Shown here piece after piece: positions 9,837 to 23,405 of a stretch of DNA of 64,000 nucleotides. Position 1 is the stretch's first letter. Every line of letters begins with the position of its first letter. A program made the translations under genes and the position numbers. The stretch is taken from the NCBI GenBank assembly GCA_020736575.1, contig JAGPYM010000007.1:1860001-1924000 (forward strand). Reading direction: 5' to 3'. Origin of the DNA: Thelonectria olida. Lineage: Eukaryota; Ascomycota; Sordariomycetes; Hypocreales; Nectriaceae. The notes under the pieces are model-generated. The model saw only the letters and a program-made list of their open reading frames with translations, searched no databases and was not told the DNA's origin.

Positions 9837-12382
9837 TCAGCGAAGAGTGTACACCTTCTCAACTACGTCTTCTTTCTTTATTGCTTCACCAGACATGATG
9901 CCGTGACAATAGCACTCGCCAACGAATTCCTCATGGTTATCGCTGCGTCTGACGACGTATGGAACGGGTCCACCAAAGAGCAGGCAAATCTCGTCCCCCG
10001 GTGCCGCAGTGGCCGGCCCGAGACCAACATAGTTATTGTCAGTGACAAAAAGGCACCGGGCAGAGATAGCCCCGGGAACTTTGCATCTGTACGCGGTTTG
10101 CATTAGGGAGGATTGCTTGCCCGCTCAAGTTATTTGTCCACTCACCGTAGCTTAACACGCCCAAGGAAGTCGTTGAAGGTCGGCTTCTGCGGAGGTTTCA
10201 CGGGTTTATCAAGCTCGTGCAGATCCGCGACCACCGTCTCACAAAGCGCGAACAGGTATGTGTCAGTGGTTTCGGGGTACTTCGACCGGGCCCTCACGGG
10301 AAAGCGCATCTTCTCTAAATGGGTCAGGACAACATTGGCGGAATTCTTCGACCTGACTTTGAGAATGTCGTTGTAGAAATTTATAACAACCCGGATTTTG
10401 GCAAAAGATGTTCCCTTGAGCCTGAGCTCAGCCGGGTTGTCACTACTCTCCAGCTCAAGTGGCCTGCCAGTAGCTGCAGCGAACGAAGTCCCGGTGTCGT
10501 CAATGGACGTGAATTCGCCTCTCTGGAAAGTGACGAGCTCCAATTTCGCCATCATGCCGACGTTGGGGAGGGAGCGGTCTGTGTTCTCGACTTCAGGCCG
10601 CGTCGGAGGTCGAAACACCAGGGGCTTGACCTTCCACGGCTCCCGCCAGTCGGGGACCCAAGAAGGAAGGTCAGATCTGCTCTCTTCCGAATGCTGGACG
10701 GCGCTTAGCACTCGCAAGTCTTTGCGCGATTGGATCAAGAAGAGGGCGGCGTTTGTGTAGACCTCGGCGACAGAAAGTCTGTAGTCCACCGGGAAACGGC
10801 CACCTTCGCCGTCAGCGGACAACTCGAGAAGCGCGTATATCTTATCACGGGGATCGGTCGCTTTGCTATTGCGCCGCAGCTCAAGGAGTGGTAGCAAGTG
10901 GAACAAATGGCCTTTCCTAGATCTGCGTTGATTCTGGGCGAGACAGAGCGGCCCAATAAGAGAGATATAGGTATCCGGATTCTCCTTCTGTAATAGCTCT
11001 TCTCCAAGTGCATGATACAACTCGGTGAGATCCTCCCAGGGGAGGGAGTCCGTAATAGGGAATCTTCTCCCAGAGACGCTGTCTTCGTAGCTCGAGCCGC
11101 AGTATATTGTTGCCCCTTCGGAGGACACCACTTCTTGAAAGATCCATGCGCGCTCGAAATACAGGTTTTGAAGCATATAAGAGGCCCTGTTGTCCCATTT
11201 GGCGTATGAATCGGTATGTCCTTGCCCAAGGCGTCTGAAGGCGTTCGCACGCATTTCGCTGATGGCTTTGAATGCCGACGCAATCTGGTCATCCACTCCC
11301 AGCCAGACGAGTACTTTCGATGCCGCTGAATACAGTTCTGTCATCAGCCGGACCTGGCTATTCCTTTCTAGAACGTCGTCTTGGTTGATGCAGATGGCGT
11401 CAACCCACAGCCTGCGTACCTGTGCATCATTTCGAAGTCGAGTAAGAGCGTCAAAAAGGTTGTCCCTCACTAAAAAAGAATCTCCGTCAAGTAGAATCCG
11501 GTTCTTTGGATCCCCGCCCCCCCAGACATAGGATAGTGCCTCGAATGTTGCACCATCCCAGAGAGTCTCAACTTCTAGGGAACAGGAAATGGGATCATCG
11601 TCCTGGCCTGGATGGAGGAGGAGTACTCTGAACTGGCGCGACCCAGTAAGAGGAGTGTACTTCGACACCTGGCTCGAGTTAGACATTGATGCTGTGTTTC
11701 TGTAGTCGAGGAGCAGCCTGATCATGTCCTGGTCTTCGCTGTCGACGGCCACCGAAAACGGCGTTCTGCCATCGTTGTCCCTGGTCCATGGACTCACTTG
11801 ACCCGTTTTAAGGAGCAGCTGGACTGTGTCCCGATTCTTGCCTCTCACGGAGTAGAACAACGGGGTGCGCCCATCATTGTCCCTATTCTCCGGATCCACG
11901 CGATCGTTCTCGAGGAGGAGCGCCACCAGCTCTTCTTGGAAGGGGTGTTGGGAAGCGTGCGAAAGAGGTGTTCGTCCGTCGCTGTCCTTGTAGTCAGGAT
12001 CTACACGACCGGTATCGAGCAGCAACTTGACTGTCTCCTTCTGATTAGACCGGGCCGCTTCCAACAACGGTGTGCTGCCAAGGACATCCCGAGAGTCAAG
12101 CACGACCTGTTCTGTGCTGAGCAGCTCTGCTACAACGCCCGTGTGACCTTGCTGCACTGCCAGCGATAAGGCGGTCTGGCCGTAATCATTCCTCGAGTTC
12201 AGGTCATGCACACTTTTGATTAATCTTTTGACATCCCCCAGAGAGCCTGACTTGGCGGCCAAGTGTAAATCAGACATTCCCTTAACAACGCAAGAGCCTT
12301 GAATGATAATGGGAGAGAGTGTAAGTCGACACTTTTTGGATATGATGGTAGCTGGGCCGCTCTTCATCGACGGCGAATTCAT
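9837..12382 (-). CDS. Ankyrin-repeat/HET-domain protein (heterokaryon-incompatibility type)
   Basis: Two exons, 12382-10146 and 10086-9837, joined across a 59-bp intron with a GTGAGT donor, give 828 residues. The N-terminal part (about 36-235) holds roughly six ankyrin repeats with DGRTPL-type turns. The HET domain follows, with FEALSYVWG (280-288), RLWVDAICINQDD (324-336) and ERAWIFQEV (about 410-418). Exon 2 supplies the typical HET tail, including GLGP and GECYCHGIMSGEA. HET domains trigger incompatibility or immune-like cell death in filamentous fungi. There is no NACHT or NB-ARC domain between the modules. An alternative start is Met36 (12277), just at the first ankyrin repeat; the upstream 35 residues are not repeat-like. 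Domain calls are firm; partner and trigger are unknown. Confidence 0.88.
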
Positions 12383-13420
12383 ATGATTTCAGTAGGAACA
12401 GAAAATGAACCAACCCACAAGCGCCTGAAATATGTAGACTACATTGTGCTGGACTGTGATCACACGGATCTTTTGTTTTCAGCTCTGCACACTAAGCTTC
12501 TTTTAGTCCTTGAGCCTTACTAACTCACTCACACCTCCGCAGCTCATCAACCACCTCAATATACAGACGCAGTCGAAGCCATCCAACACACATCAATCAC
12601 TTGAGTAGTTCAGCAGAGTCTTCTGCTTCGTCTGCTCAAAGGCCATGGTGGCAAAAAGTCAGATTTGTGGCAAGCATCAGTCCATACTTATGAACGTAGA
12701 GATTTGGTGGCGTTTATAGACAGCGGGACTGGTACTTACAAGCAGAGATCGAGCAAGTTGAAGCTCAGCATTTCAACAAGTGTAGGAATGAGGGTTAAAG
12801 TGTCGCATGTCGCGGGAAAGGCCGCCTAGTCTGAACGTTTGTATGAGTACGATTATCGGCATGTCCCACACGAGTGGGTAATTATTTACTTATCGCATGC
12901 CAAAGAGTGTGCTGATCAGCTCCTTGGGTTATTTCTTGAGATAATTACTGTGATTCCAACCCCGCACGCCACGTATTACGTTGTGCACACCTGTCTATTC
13001 TGATCCTTGTATCGATTTGATGCATATCCACCGGCCCGAGCCGCCCGATCACCGTGAGAGAGAGAGAGAGAGAGTTGTCAAACCTGGGCACCGAGTGATG
13101 ATATTATTGACGCGTGTCTTAGCACAATCCTTCCATGACGCCATCCACTGATCCTGATACTACCAGGTGCTGATGTCCATGAGAAAAGGTGAAGGAAGCA
13201 ATTCATGAAAGTGCAATTCCAGGCCGACAAGGCTTCGAGACGAGGTCCACTGAGCTGCACTAAGTCGGGTGGCTGATGAGCGATGCCGATACGGAGGTTA
13301 GCGCGTGCAGGTCGTTGAATTATCTATCAAAGGGAGAGAATTGCCGCGTTCTGTGGTTCAGCCGAATTTGCACACCTTTACAATCTCGCTCGATATCGAC
13401 TGCATTTCACTAGTTCCGCC
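12383..13420. other. Intergenic region between the HET and MATE genes (1.0 kb)
   Basis: A divergent promoter region for the two genes. It holds a short GA microsatellite (listed separately). No protein-coding signal with recognisable homology is visible. Confidence 0.6.
13056..13074. repeat. (GA)n microsatellite
   Basis: A run of alternating G and A covers about 19 bases, roughly 350 bp upstream of the MATE start codon. Confidence 0.9.
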
Positions 13421-14899
13421 ATGAACGCAGAAGCTCGACAAGAAAGACGTCGAAATGGCCCAAACGAGACTGAGCCATTGCTCTCGAGGCAGCCCGCCCC
13501 GTGGCAGGACGAGCAATGCATAGTGGCCGACAGTGAAGGCACCGTCTGGGCCGAACTCTGGCTCATAACACAGTACTCGGGGCCATTGATAATGACCTAT
13601 CTCCTCCAGTACTCGGCCACTGTCATCACAACCATTGTTGCCGGACATCTCAGCCCCGACGATCTTGGCGCTGCGAGCATCGGACTCACCACCATGAATA
13701 TCATCGGCTATAGCGTCATGGAGGGCATGGCAACTGCGCTCGATACCCTTTGTGCCCAGGCCTACGGTTCCGGTCGCCTTACCAACGTTGGACTGCACGT
13801 TCAGCGTATGTTGGTTCTGATGACTGTGTGTATGGTCCCTATCGGGACATTTTGGTTATGTTCTCCTTGGATTCTGCCACTGGTTGTCAACCAACCGCAA
13901 CTAGCCGTCAAAGCAGGCCACTTCTTGCAAGTCAGCCTTATTGGGCTGCCAGGATATGCATTTTTCGAAGCCGGCAAGCGGTTTCTGCAGGTGCAAGGGG
14001 ACTTCAAGGCGGGCACTATAGTGCTTCTCATCTGCACACCGGTTAATGCTTTTCTTAGCTGGCTCTTTACGATCAAGCTAGATCTGGGGCTGCCCGGTGC
14101 CGCCCTTGCCCAAGCCCTTGCTAATAATCTTCGACCGTTGCTGCTGTTTCTCTACATTATGCTCTTTGGCCAATGGTCATTCAAGTGCTGGGGCGGCTGG
14201 TCGCGGGAAGCCTTCCGCTCATGGGGCATCCTATTGCGTCTCTCAACGGCAGGGACTGCTGTGAACATTGCCGAGTGGTTGGCGTTTGAGATCCTTACGA
14301 TCAGTACGTCGTACATCGATACAGACCACCTTGCTGCACAGACGATTCTCACGACGATTTCTATCGTTTCGTGGCATGTCCCGTTTTCCGTTGGTGTCGC
14401 CATCAGCACGCGTATGGGAACTTTTGTCGGCGGCGGGCTTATTCACCTCGCCCGACGAGAAGCAGCGCTGTCTGCCATGATATTTTTGGGCATCGGTGTT
14501 GTGGACGGACTCGTCATCTTTTTTCTTCGGGACCGGCTGACACCTCTGTTCTCAAACGATGACGAGGTGGTCAAGATAGCGATCCGGACAATGCTCTCGG
14601 TCGCGGCCTTCCAGATTATCGATGCAATCATTAGCGGCTGCAATGCCATGCTGCGAGGGCTTGGCCGTCAGTCAGTGGCGGCGTGGATTGTGCTGGCCGT
14701 CAATTATCTCGGCGCTGTGCCGTTTGCCATGTGGTTGGAGCTGGGGAGCCCGGGCATGAAGCTTGATGGACTCTGGATGGGTCTTGGATGCGGCATGGTT
14801 TTGATTGCAATCACTGAGTGCTGGTATATGCGGTGGATCAACTGGCAGGAGTGTATTGACGATGTTAGACGGAGGGAATTGGACGGACCAGAGTCATAG
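13421..14899 (+). CDS. MATE-family multidrug/toxin extrusion transporter
   Basis: An intronless 492-residue protein. A charged cytosolic N-terminus of about 45 residues ends in an NETEPLL acidic dileucine-type stretch and is followed by about twelve hydrophobic helices in two bundles. Family landmarks include the first-helix region GPLIMTYLLQYS, the segment MEGMATALDTLCAQAYG (the equivalent of the G-x-ALxTLCGQA signature), and GAALAQALANN in the middle. MATE proteins couple export of cationic or organic compounds to H+ or Na+ movement; fungal members sit in vacuolar or plasma membranes. The substrate is unknown. The ATG at 13421 opens the frame in good context (GCCATGA). Confidence 0.9.
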   Translation: MNAEARQERRRNGPNETEPLLSRQPAPWQDEQCIVADSEGTVWAELWLITQYSGPLIMTYLLQYSATVITTIVAGHLSPDDLGAASIGLTTMNIIGYSVMEGMATALDTLCAQAYGSGRLTNVGLHVQRMLVLMTVCMVPIGTFWLCSPWILPLVVNQPQLAVKAGHFLQVSLIGLPGYAFFEAGKRFLQVQGDFKAGTIVLLICTPVNAFLSWLFTIKLDLGLPGAALAQALANNLRPLLLFLYIMLFGQWSFKCWGGWSREAFRSWGILLRLSTAGTAVNIAEWLAFEILTISTSYIDTDHLAAQTILTTISIVSWHVPFSVGVAISTRMGTFVGGGLIHLARREAALSAMIFLGIGVVDGLVIFFLRDRLTPLFSNDDEVVKIAIRTMLSVAAFQIIDAIISGCNAMLRGLGRQSVAAWIVLAVNYLGAVPFAMWLELGSPGMKLDGLWMGLGCGMVLIAITECWYMRWINWQECIDDVRRRELDGPES

Positions 14900-15681
14900 G
14901 GTGGATGGTCAGGTCACACAGCGGAAAGGCCTGTGAATTGGTTGCAGCGGGATGGATTTACGCACGGCCCCACGAGGACAATGTAACTATGGAGAAGCCC
15001 ACGCAACGACTAGGGAGGGAACCAGGAGGGAACAAGTTGAGAGCTCGAAACACACACTCATTGGGGGCTGAGACGCGTCAGGAGAGCTGACGTCGATGGC
15101 AGGTCCACGTCCAAGAACGGCAGTATTGAAAGCTGGGCTTCGCTCTACGGAATTTAAAGATGAAACTCTTCTATTCCATGCATAGCTAGAACCATAAAGC
15201 CAATGGTAGTGGAAAACCTGAAATGGGATGTGGTTATTACGGCAGACAAACGATGGCGGCTCTTTGTGAAGGCCTGTCTCATTAACCTCCCCCCTGCGGC
15301 GCCTCCTCATTCGCGCACTCGGCACGGAAATGCCGAACAATCTGCATCCCGCCAGGGAACAATTTTGGATGACGTCGTTTTCGCAAGCAGCCCAAGCAAC
15401 TCGAGCATCACAACGGAGCGACAGATCGCGATCTTGCAAAATACTCACATGGATTGGACTTCCATGACGACGGTGACGTCAAGCAATGGCGGCCGTTCAC
15501 CACGATTGCTGTTTGCATTGAACAGTTCTCGTCTTTATTATAATGCAGCGGCGGCCTGATGCTGACAGTGAATGGCTCAACACCACTCAGGCACAGGGAA
15601 CTCCAACAATCTCTCCAGCTCACCTCTAACACTCACGCTCACCTTTGGGGCTTCCACTTTGCCTAGTGCCCAGCAACCATC
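14900..15681. other. Intergenic region upstream of the PAP2 gene
   Basis: About 0.8 kb between two plus-strand genes. Only short frames without family features are present. The right half is likely promoter of the lipid phosphatase gene. Confidence 0.55.
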
Positions 15682-16840
15682 ATGCCTCTCTTCCGCAAGG
15701 CCAACAGGGCTCCCGGCGAGCACACGACCGCTACTCGAAAGCCACGCCGCCCCTATGAGCCTTACAGCATGGCAACCCGGCCTAGCTTTGGCCAGTGGTT
15801 GAAGCACACTTGGCTGGACCTCGTCACCATGGTGCTGATGGGTGTCGTGGGACTTGGTGTAAGTCATTGTCGCCCTACTTGTCCAATCGACATGCTAATC
15901 GCACTTGCAGGTCTACCAAGCGCACCCAGCGCCGTCAAGATCCTTCGCCGTCACATTCTCCGACGGAGAAGTCGTGTTCCCCGACTTCGCATTCCCTCTT
16001 CGAGACGAAATCATCCCCATCTGGCTTGCTGCCTTCTTGGCCAGCGTGATCCCCATTGTCGTCATCCTCCTGATGCAGATTCGCGTGCGCTCCTTCTGGG
16101 ACGTCAACAACGCCGTGATTGGCCTCTTGTACTCTCTCATCACTGCCGCCGTCTTCCAGGTCTTCCTAAAGTGGCTCATTGGAGGCCTGCGACCGCATTT
16201 CCTCGATGTGTGCAAGCCTGATGTCAGCTTGGCCAACAACAAAGGCTACAACAGAAAGGGCTTCCAGCAAATTTACTACACTAGAGAGATTTGCACTGGC
16301 GATGAAGACCAAATTGACGACAGCCTGGAGTCTTTCCCCAGCGGCCACACCACCGCTGCCTTCGCAGGTTTCATCTTCCTATACCTGTACCTCAATGCGA
16401 AGCTCAAGGTCTTCTCCAACTACCACCCTTCGATGTGGAAGTTGATTCTCATTTACGCTCCTGTCCTTGGTGCTGTGTTGATTGGAGGGGCCCTCACCAT
16501 CGATGAGTTCCATAACTGGTACGATGTCCTGGCTGGAGCAATCATTGGCACCATGATGGCCTTTTCGGCGTACCGAATGACCTACGCCGCCATCTGGGAC
16601 TGGAGATACAACCACATTCCCTTGAACAGAGGCGCGCCCTTTATGTACGCTATGGAGGGTGCTGAACTCTCTGACGCCGTCTTTACTCGAAAGGCTGGCT
16701 GGGGAGGACACGGGACACACCACACTAATGGTATCAGCGACAAGCATCACCATGGTCACTTCGATGGTCACAACGGGAACCCAGCGATTCCTCGAAGAGC
16801 TGTCGGAAGCGGCGCACGCCGATCGGACGACATGGTGTGA
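15682..16840 (+). CDS. PAP2-family phosphatase (phosphatidate/diacylglycerol-pyrophosphate phosphatase type)
   Basis: Two exons, 15682-15858 and 15911-16840, with a 52-bp intron (GTAAGT donor, TTGCAG acceptor), encode 368 residues. Six hydrophobic segments are visible. The catalytic signatures are motif C1 KWLIGGLRP (about 146-154), C2 SFPSGHTTAAF with PSGHT at 202-206, and C3 TIDEFHNWYD with His260 and Asp264. In C3 the usual Ser-Arg pair before the histidine reads Ala-Leu, so this phosphate-binding arginine is not where the consensus puts it. The C-terminus is a soluble His/Gly-rich tail (about 330-355). The enzyme probably dephosphorylates phosphatidate or diacylglycerol pyrophosphate in the endomembrane or vacuole system. 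Confidence 0.9.
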
Positions 16841-17071
16841 TGGAATCAGGATTGAGTCGGTGATGTAGGCTCCAGGAGTTGGGTCACTTGGGTGGTAGAA
16901 ATAATTACGAGTTTACGGAGCCCTTAATGTACGAATAATAATGATGCATGAAAGACAAACGTGTGCCCCAACGCATGACACGAACCAAACCTCATCTCAT
17001 AAAACTGTTCCAACTTATGAATGGACTGAACCCAGGTACGTAGTTCCCAAACCATCATTCTGATCACAGAC

Positions 17072-17944
17072 CTAACTTGCGAGTCGACCATTTACAAATG
17101 CCAAAGCAGTTTGCCCATAGATCGATCCATATGCCTGGTGATGAGCGGCGTCACTTCCCCTGCAACAGTACGGATCTGGAGAGTCGCAATATGACTGAAT
17201 CTTGCTGGCAGAAGGGCAAACAAATCCAGATGGTCGGGGGTCAAACTGGGCAGCACGTCAGCATTACACTATTACATCGATCGCGGCACATCATAGCACG
17301 GTTCGTGACAGGACCGTGTCTGGGAATGTAAACGACGATGCTCAACTTACACCATATTCAGTGCATGTGCCCACTTCGTATGAGAGGCCATATATATATC
17401 GAGGGTTGCCCATGAATATTGCTGCCTTGACCATGCTCAGGGCAGACGCGGAAATGGGGACTGAAGTGTCATATAGCCCTTGGTTAGGATCGCCACCTCC
17501 GCACAACGCGTTGTCCATGATTTGACCGCCCTATGTAATGTTAGATGTGTGTTCAGATGGTCCATTAAGGAACGTAGAAAACCGCACTTGAGAATAACCA
17601 ACCAGCACCAACTTGGTAGTTGGGCATTGTTGATGAAAAGAATTCACAGCAGTTGCCACGGCGCTGGTACCAGCCACTACGGAATTCGCGTAGGAAATTC
17701 CTCCACAGCTACTCTGGCCGCCACAGGCCGGATAAACAATTGCCTCAGAGGTTGCTCCAGTGTGCGCATTGAGGATCGAAGTGACAACTGTGCCTGCCGA
17801 CCCATAGCCAGCAGATACAGTCGTTTCCCGGGCACCAAAGACGTGAATATCGGGGCAGCTCCTTTCCACAACTCTGGCCGTGGTAGGAAGAAGCCCATTC
17901 GCAAACAGCAATCCAACGATCGTGTTAAGACGAAGCATAGTCAT
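17072..17944 (-). CDS. Secreted CE5 esterase (acetylxylan esterase/cutinase family)
   Basis: Three exons: 17944-17588, 17530-17351 and 17245-17072. They join in phase 0 to give 236 residues. A signal peptide covers about the first 22-24 residues. The nucleophile motif GYSQGGQIMDN (Ser118) is built across intron 1; this donor is GTGCGG, unusual, but the acceptor and protein fit exactly. Exon 3 gives CDSPDPYCC and the His-His-Gln motif, so the triad is Ser118, probably Asp203, and His214 or His215. Many Cys pairs support secretion. The text resembles acetylxylan esterases more than plant cutinases (ALCGGGDPNQG, DPYCCRGSD). It lies head to head, about 0.9 kb away, with the GH11 xylanase. It likely removes acetyl groups from xylan outside the cell. 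Confidence 0.9.
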
Positions 17945-19558
<1,614 letters not shown>

Positions 19559-19829
19559 AGGGCTGAAGATGGCTTGCAGAGAAAGGATGCCGGGAAGGAA
19601 GTGCCGAGAGATGGAACGGGGCATTCAGTGCGTTGGGCAGGGTAGTTGTGTTCTATTTTTGTATTTGAATCTCTTGCTTCTTACTAGGACTGTCGGCCTC
19701 GACGTGCCGCATCTTTGTTGTGCTGCTCATGGCTTCATCATGTGCCTCTCCACCTCAGACCAACGCATCTTCTACTTTACTCTAAACAAGTAAAATGTCA
19801 GCTCGATGTCTTGTCTCGGGGCCACACGC

Positions 19830-20213
19830 TCAAGGTAACGCACCAAAGTGAAACTGGCCGCCGTTGTTGCCGAGGCGCTCAGAGAGGTTAATGTTGGCCT
19901 CTACCTGGTCGCCATCGATGTTACCCAGCTCAGCACGGAGGATGGGGACATTGTCGTCGCCCTCGAGCTCGAAGGAGATGTTGTCAGCGGAATCAGAAAA
20001 GTCTGACGACGAATTAGTTTCTGGAGACTAAGACCCGGAACAAGAAAGTAGCTCACTCGCACCACCCCATTCAAAGGAGCCGTTGTTGTTTCCGATGAAT
20101 TGGTTCAGGTCGATCTCGGCATCAACCAGATCGCCTTCTCCATTGCCGAGTTTGGCCTTGAGAATGTGACCGTCATCGAGCTCAATGTCCTCGGCGCTCA
20201 AGTGGAAAGACAT
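19830..20213 (-). CDS. CVNH (cyanovirin-N homology) lectin
   Basis: Two exons, 20213-20057 and 20002-19830, joined across a 54-bp intron (GTGAGC donor) in phase 1, give 109 residues. The protein is made of two internal repeats, as in all CVNH domains. Repeat 1 is SAEDIELDDGHILKAKLGNG and onward, and repeat 2 is SDSADNISFELEGDD and onward; each ends in an IGNNNGSFEW or LGNNGGQFHFG motif. There is no signal peptide and no cysteine pair, so it is a cytosolic single-domain form. Fungal CVNH proteins bind mannose-type or other glycans; their biological role is poorly known. The gene ends about 270 bp from the stop of the convergent GH11 gene. Confidence 0.92.
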
Positions 20214-21837
20214 GGTGGCTAGTTGGTTGGGAAGGATTTGTATGGGAAAGGTAATATGAAGTTGATGAGGATGGAGTTGTAAAAGGATGAAGCCGTATTG
20301 GAGATGCGGAGAGATTCACCACGTTTATAGGAAGAGAAGAAAAGAGAGAGAGGCCTCCTTGGCATTGTGCATCGGAGGCCTCAGATTTCGTGCCCAGTGT
20401 CACGACTCGTGAGTGAATCACTCTCGACCAAACCCCTCCTCTTGGCTACGGCATAGCTACGTGCTCCATTACGGCGGAGGCTGGGCGCATGTGAAGCGGT
20501 CCTGACATCACTCACCAACGCCTCTCGTAATTGCTGCAGCTGAGGTCATTATCCCTCTCGTTTCCGGGGGTCAAGTTTGCTGACACTACAGCACGTCGAT
20601 TACTGCCCAGGCGCCCAGACAACTAACAACATGAAACGACACGTTACGGGAGTTGATTGGGTGTGGCATGTCCATTTCTACTATATGACTTACTGGGGAG
20701 TCTTTGCGTTATGACTTGGCTGCAGAACGGCTGGTTGAGATTATTGGGAAGTGTCAGAGGCAGTGGCACTGCTATCCGCTGCCAAGGAAGGCCAAGGAGA
20801 GCCAAGGCCGAAAATCCGAAGCTCTGGCTTGGAGTGCTTCTTTCGTATCGTAAAGGTGGTCCCCTACTTCTATTACAGTGGGCGTGCTTTCGATGAACGT
20901 GGGGACGGCGGCACTCAACCGAAGAGTTGCCTGTTACGTTTGGAGACGTACCAGACCTGAGTACCCTAAAACGATGTGTGATGGAGCCTCGTTTGGAATG
21001 GTAGATTAGTCATTCACTCAACCAAAAGAGCATCAAGGTCGACAGATGTTGGTCTTATTGGCACACTGATACTTATCCCCTGATCCAGCTTCAGCAGTTT
21101 CGGTACGCGCCGAACCGGAAGTGCGCGATTAGTTTTACACTGACGACTCCACATGATTCAATTCTAGCCCTGCGCTTGAGTGGTGATCATCCGAGGCTTG
21201 CACCCTGCCAACCTGCTCCCCACATGTCGTGTGTGAAACGTTTATTTAGATTGACAGCTCATATCAATTTGACAGAGGGCCGACTTATCGGTTGAGGACA
21301 AGCTATTAGACTCAATAACTATTCGGCTCCATCGGGATTGAGATGTCGGTGAGGCATTGGGACCGTGCTGTCTTGTGACTATGTTAAGGCTAAGTGAGGC
21401 CTCCCGAGCAGCAATATGTATAGGTAATGCCGTTCTACATAAACGAACAGTGCCGCAATGGTGAAGGGGGAAATTCTCCTATCTATCCTCAGTTATCTAG
21501 TTCAAGTCTTTACTCTATTTTGACACAGGTAGGAAGGTAGGTAGGCATCGTTGGTAGATGGCATCATGTCGGCGGGAATCTTCATGACCCCGTAAATTCG
21601 TTCTGTCAGGTAACTTTATAATAATGCGTACGGGAATTGGATTATGTAACACCCTCTTGAGATACTCCAGGTGTCTGAATATTAACCGGTTCCCGCCAAT
21701 GTCTTCCTATCAGCGAGAACGGCCGATTCTGAGGCCCCCAATACACTCTGCCTCTATAAGAGGACCACGCTTTAACTTCGGAAAGAGCACCAAATATTCT
21801 ATTCAACTTTCCGAAATTCTATCAGGAGAGAGTTTCA
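20214..21837. other. Intergenic region, 1.6 kb, no supported gene
   Basis: The left end is promoter of the CVNH gene, with polypurine stretches just upstream. The right end holds the 3' flank of the methyltransferase gene. Short frames on both strands have no recognisable features. A GGTAGGTAGG short repeat occurs near 21530. Confidence 0.55.
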
Positions 21838-23026
21838 TTATTGGGCATCCCCCTCTGGTTTTCTTCCATATACAATCGTACTGTAATGTCCGTGGTTAGC
21901 CGTGAAACCAAGTATGAAACGCACAACTTACATAGGGAACCAGTGACAATTCGTGACCTTTCGGGTTTCTTGTCGCATCTTGGATATCAGAACCAAGGCT
22001 TTTTCCAATTGCCATCCCAGAATCTCCACGAGAAGGTACGTGTTTAACCCTTCCAGACTTTCGTCAACTGCCATTTGGAAGAGCAGTCCCGCCTGCTGAA
22101 GCCTCTTGTCCTTTGCCCAACCGTGTAGAGGCACCTTTAGCTTCTTTTCGACAATATCAACAAAGCCTGCTTCCGCCATATGCTGCTTCATTTGATGACC
22201 GTTGACAATTTGGAAGGATCGATCGATCTTGTCCCCGGCTTGGTAAACCAGGTCTGCCATCTGATAGAAGATGTGGTCATTCGGGAACTGGACGTGATCG
22301 GACTGGAAATTGACTCCCATTTCAAGATTCTGGAACCATCCACCAGGCTTGAGATGCTTGAATACCTTCTTGTATAGCACGCCCCAATCAGGAACGCTGC
22401 CATAGAGGGCACGCATATGAATGAAATCGAAATGATCGTCGGACCACGTCCAATCAAGCAAGCAATCGTCAATCATGAACTTGACGTTTGGCGGGACCCA
22501 TGACGGCTGGATTGGGCTCAAATCGGTACCGATGACCTCAGCATTGGGAAACTGGTCTGAGTCAATTAGTTCCTATTTATTCTGCGCCTCAAGTGAGCGT
22601 TAATAGCGCTGCTCCTTTCTTACCTGCAAAATCGATCGCCCAGATTCCGGTTCCGGTTCCCACATCCAGAACTCTGGTCAAGTTTTTGGGAATCGGCGCA
22701 AGGTAAAGTTGGTCCTCGAGCATCATTAGAAGCCCGTTGTGAATGAGATCGAGACCTTCATTTTGCCTCTCGTCATTTGGGGCCCAGTATTCGGCAGTTT
22801 TGGTGTTTTGGTATGTGCGGCCGTGCAAGCGGCGATAGTCCAGAATGCTTTCTGAAAGAGATGCAGTTGTTGAAGTAAGAAGACTATTCGAGTCAATCGC
22901 GGAGTCGTTGTCGTCTTCCGGAAGTTCCGAGTTCGCCTCAAGAGGAGGCGGGTTCACCTCGGGCTCTTGTCCCTCTGAGCGTGTTTGATCCTGTGGTTCT
23001 GTCATGTTGCTGCAGTTAATTGGCAC
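21838..23026 (-). CDS. LaeA-like SAM-dependent methyltransferase
   Basis: Three exons: 23026-22624, 22556-21932 and 21880-21838, all with GTAAGA or GTAAGT donors, give 356 residues. The N-terminal 60 residues are acidic and disordered. The SAM-binding motif VLDVGTGTGIWAIDFA (119-134) is followed at once by intron 1. Then come AEVIGTDLSPIQP, FDFIHMR, HLKPGGWF and the C-terminal IVYGRKPE, which exists only after splicing the 43-bp last exon. This is the usual order of fungal LaeA-like/TAM-type methyltransferases, some of which control secondary metabolism through the velvet complex. It need not be LaeA itself, as fungi have many paralogues. It lies in tandem downstream of a Zn2Cys6 gene. Confidence 0.88.
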
Positions 23027-23405
23027 CCGGGAAACTAAATTCGGGAGCTGAGACGAAGAAAGAAGCTCCTACTGACGAACGGGTTTATATAATCTTCCAT
23101 ACCGCCAATAGTGGGCAGATCAATGGGGCGGTTGGTTGAAACAATATCCTGGCGCACAGCGGCAGCTCGGACATGCAACTGGCTCTCAGTATCCGGCATG
23201 GCCTGATGGAATGCGTGAGAGTGGAACCAACTGGGGAGCGCCACGCGGATAGATCCTCGCAATTACCCGTCACCACTAGGAACAGTTGGAGTTCTGGAGT
23301 TGATTGCCATATTCAGTTGAAGGTGCAGCTGGATGTGGCCGTTATTGGGCCCATCCAAGAGCAATCCGACACGGCTCGACAGGGGTCACTGTTGCTTGTT
23401 GCTTG
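23027..23405. other. Spacer between the Zn2Cys6 gene and the methyltransferase gene
   Basis: A 379-bp spacer acting as promoter of the methyltransferase and 3' flank of the regulator. No separate gene is visible. Confidence 0.5.
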
